A DNA stretch of 5,385 bases, from the NCBI GenBank assembly GCA_964539825.1, contig CAZIKF010000083.1, positions 1-5,385 of the forward strand, written 5' to 3'. Source of the stretch: CAZIKF01 sp964539825 (lineage in GTDB: Bacteria > Muiribacteriota > UBA6191). A model generated the notes under the pieces. The model had not been told where the DNA came from, made no database searches, and saw only the letters and a list, made by a program, of their open reading frames with translations. Below are positions 1 to 5,385 of this stretch, in pieces; the stretch's first letter is position 1; every line of letters starts with the position of its first letter. The translations under genes and the position numbers were made by a program.

Positions 1-181
1 TGATATCCGCACTAGTAACAGTTACAGCTGTAAGAGTACCCAGGCTGGTGACATTGGGCTGAGCTGCCGTTTGTAGAGTTCCGGTTATTCCGTTACTTGC
101 GGTTATATCGGTAAACGTGGCGGTGACTGCTGTGGATCCGCCGATGGTAACTCCATCAATCGATCCTCCCGAAATCGTGGC
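1..181 (-). repeat. unit 23, cut by the window edge
   Basis: This starts with the variant core ISGGSIDGVTIG (140-175), then STAVTATFTDITASNG, GTLQTAAQPN (53-82) and TSLGTLTAVTVTSADI, and runs off position 1. The last part matches the fragment at the other edge (5336-5385), where TSLGTLTAVTATTADI is encoded. The repeat array therefore continues C-terminally beyond the window. Confidence 0.8.
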
Positions 182-3100
182 CGTACCGACCGTTAAGGTG
201 CTGAGTTCTGCGGTCAAAATACCAGTGATATGTAAGGAAGTAGCGGTGATACCTCCAGAAATATTCGCTGATGTAGCCTTGATTTGTCCATTTACGTCCA
301 GTTCAGAGGAAGGTGATGCGGTTCCTATTCCAACCCTGGTAGAACCCGCGTTGGAAGTATCCACAAAGAGGTGCGTGGTGTTGATCGTAAGATCACCAGA
401 GACAGTCAGGGCGGTAAGAGTCCCTACACTTGTGATATTGGGCTGAGCAGCTGTTTGTAAAGTTCCGGTTATGCCGTTATTAGCGGTAATGTCTGTGAAG
501 GTTGCCGTTGCTGGCGTTGTGCCTCCAATAGTGACATCATCGATAGTTCCGCCATTGATATCAGCAGTGGTTGCTGTTACGGCAGTCAAGGTTCCAAGAC
601 TCGTGACATTTGGTTGTGCAGCAGTCTGTATTGTACCAGTAATTCCGTTGTTGGCGGTGATATCGGTAAAGGTACCTGTAGCAGGGGTTGTTGCACCAAT
701 GGTAACGTCATCCATATTTCCGCCGTTTAGATCAACGGTAGCCCCGGTAAGGGTACCGCTTACATTTGCGGAAGTAATTGTTAGACCGCTGCTGTCGGCG
801 GTAAGCGATGTGCTTACCTCCACTGAAGTATTTGCTGTAAGGGTTGTTACTGTTGCTGCTGCAGGTGTTGCTGCGCCGACTACCGTCCCATCAATATTAC
901 CGCCGTTAATGTCTACAGTTGCTCCCGTAAGGGTTCCGGTTACATTTGCAGAAGAGATTGTTAGTCCGCTGCTAGTAGCCGTCAGGCTTGAAGTAACTCT
1001 TAGACTGGTAGCCGTAACATTGGTAAACTGACCTGTTGACTGGGAAGTGGAACCGATCACTGTTCCATCAATTGTCCCGCCGTCAATATCGATGCTAGTC
1101 GCGTTTACTGCACCCTTAAAGAGGGGAGCAACGATAGTACCGCGAACATCCAGGGTGTTCGTCGGTGTATCCGTACCAATTCCAACACTTCCGGTTTCCA
1201 TGATCATCATTGCTGATGAGAGGGAACCTGCTCGCATTGTTTGGAAGGATAGCTTCCCATCTTCACTGCCATTAGTATTGTCAATTAGGATGGATTCCAC
1301 ACGCCCCATTTCAAAGGCGTTTGAACCGCTATCGTCGGAGAACAGGCTTATACCTGCGGAGCTTCCTGCTGCATCACCATTGTTAGTGATTCGGATGGCT
1401 GTGAGAGAACCGGAGTTATCCTCGAAGATTTCGAGCTGATCCCCTGGACTATCGATGCCGATTCCGATGGTTCCGTTACCTTTTATGTAAAAGGATTCGT
1501 TGGTACCGACCTTGAATTTCATGAGCTCAGTTCCAGTGGAGGCACTATGATCGTATTCAATATGTCCCTTGTTGGAGCCGTTCACATTAAACTTAACAGA
1601 AGAGAGATTGGAGGATGCATTTGCATCGAGTGCCAAATCCGCATCAGTAGCCCCGTCTACGGTGAGATCGGTAACTGTGGCTACAGCTGGAGTAGCAGCC
1701 CCAATAGTGGTTCCGTCTATATTTCCACCGTTTAGATCTACTGTTGCACCTGTAAGGGTTCCAGTAATGTTTGCAGAGGAGATGGTTAATCCACTGCTTG
1801 TAGCGGTCAACGAGGAGGTCACTCGAAGGCTAGTAGCTGTGACATTTGTAAACTGAGCCGTGGACTGGCTGTTATCTCCAATTATGGTTCCATCAATGTT
1901 ACCTCCATTGAGATCTACGGTTCCCACCGTGAGGGTACTTCCGGTGGCTGTCATGATCCCTGTAACTCGTAGAGAAGTTCCAGTCATGGCCGTAAACTCA
2001 GCTGTTGACTGTGAACTAAGACCAATGACGGTTCCATCAATATTTCCGCCGTTAAGATCCACTGTTGCTGCAGTCAGAGTATCGGTGATGTCCGCTGAAG
2101 TGATGGTGAGTCCCGTACTCGTGGCAGTCAGTGAAGAGGTAACTCTAAAACTAGTTGCAGTCACATTTGTAAATTGACCGCTTGATTGTGAAGATAGCCC
2201 AATGACTGTGCCGTCGATATTACCTCCGTTGAGGTCAACGGTAGCACCGGTCAGGGTACCTGTGACATTAGCAGATGAGATGGTCAGGCCACTGCTGGTA
2301 GCCGTGAGAGAAGATGTAACCCTCAGGCTTGTAGCCGTAACATTTGTAAATTGGGCAGTGGATTGCGAATTGGCTCCAATCACAGTTCCATCAATGTTTC
2401 CAGCATTCAGGTCAACTGTAGCCGCTGTAAGTGTTCCCGTAAGGTTAGCAGAAGAGATGGTGAGACCAGAGTTGGTAGCCGTGAGGCTGGAGGTCACCCT
2501 CAGTGATGAAGCTGTTACATTGGTAAAGACTGCTACGGATGCGCTGGAAGTACCAATCTCAGTACCGTCTATAGATCCTCCGTCAAGATCAACCAGGTTA
2601 GCTGTTAATGCGCCTGTGAAGTCCAACTCTCCCACAGTAAGTGTTCCGGTGACCTGTCCGGAGGAAACGGTGATGATTCCACTGGCCGCAGTGAGTATTC
2701 CGCTAACACGGAAGGAGGTGGCGGCAGTCAAGTTGGTAAACTGACCTGTTGACTGAGAGCTTAGTCCAATGACAGTACCATCAATGTTACCTCCGTTGAG
2801 ATCAACACTGGTAGCGGTGAGGTTTGTGAACTGGCCGGTTGACTGGGAACTAGACCCAATTACGGTTCCATCAATGTTGCCACCATTGAGGTCCACCGTG
2901 GCCGCCGTGAGGGTGCCTGTTACATCTGCGGAGGAAATCGTCAATCCACTGCTGGTAGCGGTCAAAGAACTGGTGACTCTCAGGCTGGTAGCCGTAACAT
3001 TGGTAAACTGTGCGGTGGACTGACTGCTGGAACCGATGACGGTTCCATCAATATTTCCAGCGTTGATATCGACGGTTGCGGCCGTCAGGGTCCCCGTAAT

Positions 3101-5385
3101 GTTACCGGTAACTGCTGTCACGGTATCTGAAGCATTGATAGACACGATATCAAAGCTCGTAGCGGTAGCGGTTAACCAGCCTGTCACTCTCAGAGAAGTA
3201 CCAGTTAGACCGGTAAACTTTCCGAGCGAAGCTGTATCCTGGCCCAGGGTAGTACCGTCAATAGTGCCGCCATCAATATCTGTATTGGTACTGGTCTGAT
3301 TCCCGGTAATAACAAGGTTATTTACCGTAAGAGTATTACTGATTGTTGCGGAGGTAGCTGTGATTTGAGATCCGCTAACAGTCATGATACTAGTGATTGT
3401 CATAGAGGTTGCTGTCAGAGTAGTAAAGGTTCCTTGTGCCGCAGAAGCGGACCCAATGGTAGTACCGTCAATATTTCCCGCGTTGATATCCACAGTTGCT
3501 GCGGTTAAAGTACCAGTCACGCTTCCAGAAGTCGCGGTGATCGTCCCGGAAACCTCAAGTTCGGAACTCGGTGAAGTGGTTCCAATACCCACTCGCTTCT
3601 GATTGGTGATGTACATAGCAGTTCCGACGGTACCGTTATCATTTACATCAAAAGCCAGGTCACCCTTGCCAAAGTTATTGGCAGAAGAAATGAGGATTGC
3701 CCTTACACTGGCCAATTCCAAAGGATCAAGATCATTTTCATCGGAGAAGAATCGAACACCTGCTGCTGAGGTTCCACCCTGGCCAATGTTGGTTACACGC
3801 AATGCTGTGAGACCACCGGAATTATCCTCATAAACATCCATTCGATCATTGGGATCCGTGGTTCCCAGGCCGACCTTTCCGTTTCCTTTGATTGAAAAGG
3901 ACTCCGTTCCTCCAATGCCGAATTTCATGACTTCAGCTCCATTGGTGGCATTATGATCGTAGCGGATATAGCCCTGAGATCCACCGTTAGCATAGAACTC
4001 CAGGCGGGAATCATCTGTGTCAGCATTGGCATCAATGATCATGGTGGCATCACCTGTGCCGTCAACGGTGGCCGCGGTAAAGGTGGCTGCCGCGGCGGAG
4101 TTAGCCCCGATGGTGGCGCCATCAATGGCACCGCCGTTTATATCCACGGTTCCAGCAGTGAAAGTACTTCCTGTTGCTGTAAGAATTCCAGTAACCCGTA
4201 GACTGGTAGCAGTTACATTGGTGAATTGTCCGGTTGACTGAGAGTTGGCTCCAATGGTAGTGCCGTCAATTGCTCCGCCATTGATATCTACGGTTGCACC
4301 TGTCAGTGTTCCCGTGATATTTGCAGAGGAGATTGTAAGTCCACTGCTGGTAGCCGTAAGTGCAGATGTTACTCTCAAGGATGCGGCAGTAACATTGGTA
4401 AACTCTGCTACAGAAGCACTTGAAGTACCGATTTCTACTCCATTAACACTACCATTGCTAATCGTAGCTGTAGCAACGGTCAATTCTCCAAGCTCGGCTG
4501 TAAGAATACCAGTGATTCGTAAGGAGGCAGCCGTAAGAGTGCCTGAGATGTTTGCGGAGGACGCAACAATCTGACCATTGACTTCAAGTTCAGCAGTTGG
4601 GCTTGAGGTTCCTATCCCAACCCTGGCAGCGCTTGCGGTAGAAGTATCAACAATAAAGTGAGTGGTATTCACGCTCAAATCTCCAGAAACTGTGAGAATT
4701 GTCAGGGTGCCCAGGCTGGTAACATTAGGCTGAGCGGCAGTCTGCAGTGTACCGGTTATTCCGTTATTGGCAGTGATGTCCGTAAAGGTACCGGTTGCTG
4801 GTGTGGTGGCTCCGACTGTAATGTTATCCAGATTTCCCCCATTGAGATCCACCGTAGCACCGGTCAAAGTCCCGGTGATATTGGCGGAGGAGATTGTAAG
4901 TCCACTGCTGGTAGCTGTAAGTGAGGAAGTCACACGCAGGCTTGTGGCGGTCACATTAGTGAATTGTCCGGTGGATTGTGAACTGGAACCAATCACCGTT
5001 CCATCGATATTTCCACCGTTGAGATCTACAGTAGCGGCAGTTAGGGTTCCGCTCAGGTCCATGCTGGTAACATCAAAGCTGGCAGCGGTCAAAGTACCGG
5101 TCACAGTCGCTGAAGAGATGGTCAATCCGCTTGCAGTGGCGGTCAGTGAAGAGGTGACTCTCAAGCTCGTGGCAGTCACATTTGTGAATTGGCCGGTGGA
5201 TTGACTACTCAATCCAATAACAGTCCCATCAATGTTTCCACCGTTGAGATCAACTGTTGTCGCGGTCAAGTCCGTAAAGGTACCGGTAGTAGCGCTACTG
5301 GCCCCAATAACTGTTCCATCAATATTTCCAGCATTGATATCCGCGGTAGTAGCGGTAACAGCAGTCAGGGTACCCAGGCTGGTGA
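1..5385 (-). CDS. giant repetitive tail-fibre-like / beta-strand repeat surface protein, internal fragment
   Basis: One minus-strand frame is open across the window: complete codons run from 5383 down to 2 (1,794 residues), with neither start nor stop present. About 23 copies of a core like VDLNGGNIDGTVIG recur, usually followed by SSQSTGQFTNVTATS, then LRVTSSLTATSSG, then LTISSANVTGTLTGAT. Six VGIGTxSP-type motifs and four complete GTLQTAAQPN motifs are interspersed. These signatures are known from tail-fibre and beta-strand-repeat proteins of phages and environmental bacteria, which often end in a peptidase S74 chaperone; that end would lie beyond position 1 and is not visible. I see no signal peptide, membrane segment or catalytic motif. 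There is no cysteine and one tryptophan (codon 3176-3178). The composition and alternating hydrophobic/Thr-Ser pattern suggest stacked beta strands in an extended, probably trimeric, fibre; this is inference. A large bacterial adhesin is the main alternative. The coding assignment is secure; the biological role is only moderately so. Confidence 0.9.
182..565 (-). repeat. cassette A, copy 1 (unit 22) with GTLQTAAQPN and VGIGT motifs
   Basis: This 384-bp unit is the counterpart of 4469-4852. The core ADINGGTIDDVTIG is followed by TPATATFTDITANNG, GTLQTAAQPN (437-466), ITSVGTL, VSGDLTINTTHLFVDTS, VGIGTASPSSELDVNGQI (281-334) and ITGILTAEL. Equivalent motifs in the two cassettes lie exactly 4,287 bp apart (V of VGIGT at 332-334 and 4619-4621), so the cassettes align without any net insertion. 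Confidence 0.8.
566..1093 (-). repeat. shaft repeats, units 19-21
   Basis: Three units of 177, 180 and 171 bp, with cores at 1052-1093, 875-916 and 695-736. Unit 19 is a standard unit with core IDIDGGTIDGTVIG. Unit 20 changes to AATPAAATVTTLTANTS and VEVSTSLTADSSG. Unit 21 (736-566) switches to the other sub-family: NMDDVTIGATTPATGTFTD, then NNGITGTIQTAAQPN (GTIQ variant at 608-637) and TSLGTLTAVTATT. The array therefore passes gradually from the SQSTGQFTN type to the TPATGTFTD type before cassette A1. Confidence 0.82.
1139..1660 (-). repeat. module B, copy 1: non-repeat domain with two VGIGT-type motifs
   Basis: A 174-residue module (about residues 1242-1415) within unit 18 (1741-1094), paired with the copy at 3545-4066. 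It runs from VDGATDADLALDANAS through GHIEYDHSAS, ESFYIKGNGT, IGIGIDSP with EIFEDNSG (1409-1468), LFSDDSG, ILIDNTNGSEDGKLSF and AMMIMETGS, to VGIGTDTPTNTLDVRG (1139-1186). Its first VGIGT-type motif is degenerate (IGIGI). Only about 45% of residues match the other copy, far fewer than between shaft repeats, so this pair is either older or under different selection. The following link, TIVAPLFKGAVNATS, is unique to this copy. Confidence 0.8.
1742..3073 (-). repeat. central shaft array, units 10-17 (177-bp dominant period)
   Basis: Eight tandem units with cores starting, in descending coordinate, at 3032, 2855, 2765, 2552, 2375, 2198, 2021 and 1877. Unit lengths are 59, 30, 71, 59, 59, 59, 48 and 59 residues. 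The consensus first half is VDLNGGNIDGTVIG plus a variable residue, SSQSTGQFTNVTATS. The second half is LRVTSSLTATSSG plus LTISSANVTGTLTGAT. Unit 11 (2896-2807) is only the first half. Unit 12 (2806-2594) carries a 12-residue expansion around GQVTGTLTVGELDF. Unit 13 uses the SSASVAVFTNV variant also seen in unit 5. Every length is a whole number of codons. Confidence 0.88.
3074..3493 (-). repeat. divergent 70-residue shaft units 8 and 9
   Basis: Two consecutive units of exactly 210 bp each (cores at 3452-3493 and 3242-3283) differ from the standard 59-residue unit. Unit 8 reads AGNIDGTTIG, then SASAAQGTFTTLTATS, and continues through ITSIMTVSGSQ and TISNTLTVNN. Unit 9 has the core TDIDGGTIDGTTLG and the only tryptophan in the window, in LRVTGWLTATATS, followed by a SFDIVSINASDTVTA insertion. 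They sit immediately C-terminal to module B2, between it and the regular array. They remain recognisable as the same repeat family. Confidence 0.75.
3545..4066 (-). repeat. module B, copy 2: non-repeat domain with two VGIGT-type motifs
   Basis: A 174-residue module (residues about 440-613 of the frame) inside unit 7 (4147-3494). It opens at VDGTGD and reads through DANADTDDSRLEFY, then GYIRYDHNA, MKFGIGGTESFSIKGNGK, VGLGTTDP with DVYEDNSG (3815-3874), a FFSDEND segment, and AMYITNQKR, and ends at VGIGTTSPSSELEVSG (3545-3592). The YDHNA and ESFSIKGNGKVGLGT signatures are familiar from tail-fibre-like proteins of environmental phages and bacteria. It is more charged and aromatic than the shaft repeats. 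It aligns without gaps to 1139-1660, at a constant 2,406-bp offset and about 45% residue identity by hand count. Function is unknown; a globular or knob domain is inferred. Confidence 0.8.
4148..4468 (-). repeat. shaft repeats, units 5-6
   Basis: Unit 5 (4468-4292, 59 residues) has a divergent core, ISNGSVNGVEIG, followed by TSSASVAEFTNVTAAS and then the standard second half. Unit 6 (4291-4148) is a 48-residue form in which LRVTSSLTATSSG and what follows is replaced by the shorter LRVTGILTATGSTFTAGT. The same 48-residue variant recurs as unit 16 (2062-1919). These units link cassette A2 to module B2. Confidence 0.8.
4469..4852 (-). repeat. cassette A, copy 2 (unit 4) with GTLQTAAQPN and VGIGT motifs
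   Basis: This 384-bp (128-residue) unit starts with a variant core, VDLNGGNLDNITVG. It continues through FTDITANNG, GTLQTAAQPN (4724-4753), TSLGTL, a short VSGDLSVNTTHFIVDTS segment and VGIGTSSPTAELEVNGQ (4571-4621), and ends with ITGILTAEL. The same order and exactly the same length recur at 182-565. My hand alignment of 114 residues gives about three quarters identity. In related proteins VGIGTxSP marks the junction between a sequence-diverse segment and the next module. A junction or knob in the fibre is an inference. Confidence 0.8.
4853..5344 (-). repeat. N-terminal-side shaft repeats, units 1-3
   Basis: Three repeat units, with core motifs at 5303-5344, 5213-5254 and 4988-5029. Unit 1 is a 30-residue short form that ends after TATT and lacks the second half of the unit. 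Unit 2 is 75 residues, 16 longer than standard; the excess is an extra GTLTAAS-FDVTSMDLS stretch inside the unit, apparently an in-frame internal duplication of the GTLTAA strand. Unit 3 is the standard 59 residues. All spacings are multiples of three, so the reading frame is kept. Confidence 0.85.

Noticed and set aside
471..1031. Plus-strand open frame of 186 codons, and similar ones at 117-446, 1047-1439, 1860-2177, 2202-2744 and 4767-5204, as genes
   Set aside because: They are antisense to an unbroken 1,794-codon frame, are interrupted by stops in many repeats, begin at arbitrary ATGs, and have no recognisable family. Recognised motifs occur only on the minus strand.
566..1093. RTX calcium-binding nonapeptide repeats, suggested by the Gly-Gly and Asp content
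   Set aside because: The core NGGNIDGT does not follow the GGxGxDxxx nonapeptide pattern, and its spacing is 59 residues, not 9.
1742..3073. CRISPR array, because of regular spacing
   Set aside because: The whole period is repeated coding sequence. There are no short identical repeats separated by unique spacers, and copies differ at third codon positions.
1..5385. Circular element or assembly joined end to end, because 2-51 resembles 5336-5385
   Set aside because: The two 50-bp ends differ at about 8 positions, and the same segment also occurs at an internal site (around 562-610). They are ordinary repeat copies, not an identical terminal overlap.
1..5385. Promoters, terminators, tRNA or other RNA genes, insertion sequences
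   Set aside because: The window lies entirely inside one coding frame. I saw no intergenic gap, inverted-repeat terminator, transposase or RNA fold signature.

Overview
The whole window reads as the inside of one very long gene on the minus strand. Reading 5383 down to 2 gives 1,794 consecutive codons with no stop, and the frame runs off both ends. No start codon, ribosome binding site, promoter, terminator or RNA gene can be placed. The protein is low-complexity and repetitive, rich in Thr, Ser, Ala, Gly, Val, Leu, Ile, Asn and Asp. My translation contains no cysteine and a single tryptophan. It belongs to the broad class of 'beta-strand repeat' or tail-fibre-like surface proteins, recognised by three motifs: IDGTxIG followed by GQFTNVTATS, GTLQTAAQPN followed by TSLGTL, and VGIGTxSPxxELxV. 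Such proteins are common in tailed phages and in bacteria from marine and environmental metagenomes. The window alone does not identify the organism or separate phage from bacterium.

Layout, given N- to C-terminal (high to low coordinate). Residue numbers count from the first complete codon. About 23 copies of a core resembling VDLNGGNIDGTVIG punctuate the sequence, most often 177 bp (59 codons) apart. Units 1-3 (5344-4853) lead into cassette A2 (4852-4469, with a VGIGT motif). Units 5-6 (4468-4148) follow, then a longer non-repeat module B2 (4066-3545, two VGIGT-type motifs). Next come two divergent 70-residue units (3493-3074), a long regular array (3073-1742), a second module B1 (1660-1139), units 19-21 (1093-566), cassette A1 (565-182), and the start of another unit at the left edge. 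The two A cassettes have exactly the same length (384 bp). The two B modules align without gaps over 174 residues.

The likely role, by inference, is an elongated beta-rich fibre: the short repeats form the shaft and the A and B modules form knobs or joints. The C-terminus, where related proteins often carry a peptidase S74 intramolecular chaperone, lies outside the window. Many open frames exist on the plus strand, but they are antisense shadows. The repeats were built by in-frame duplication, and nearly identical peptides are now encoded by quite different codons, so most of the duplications look old.
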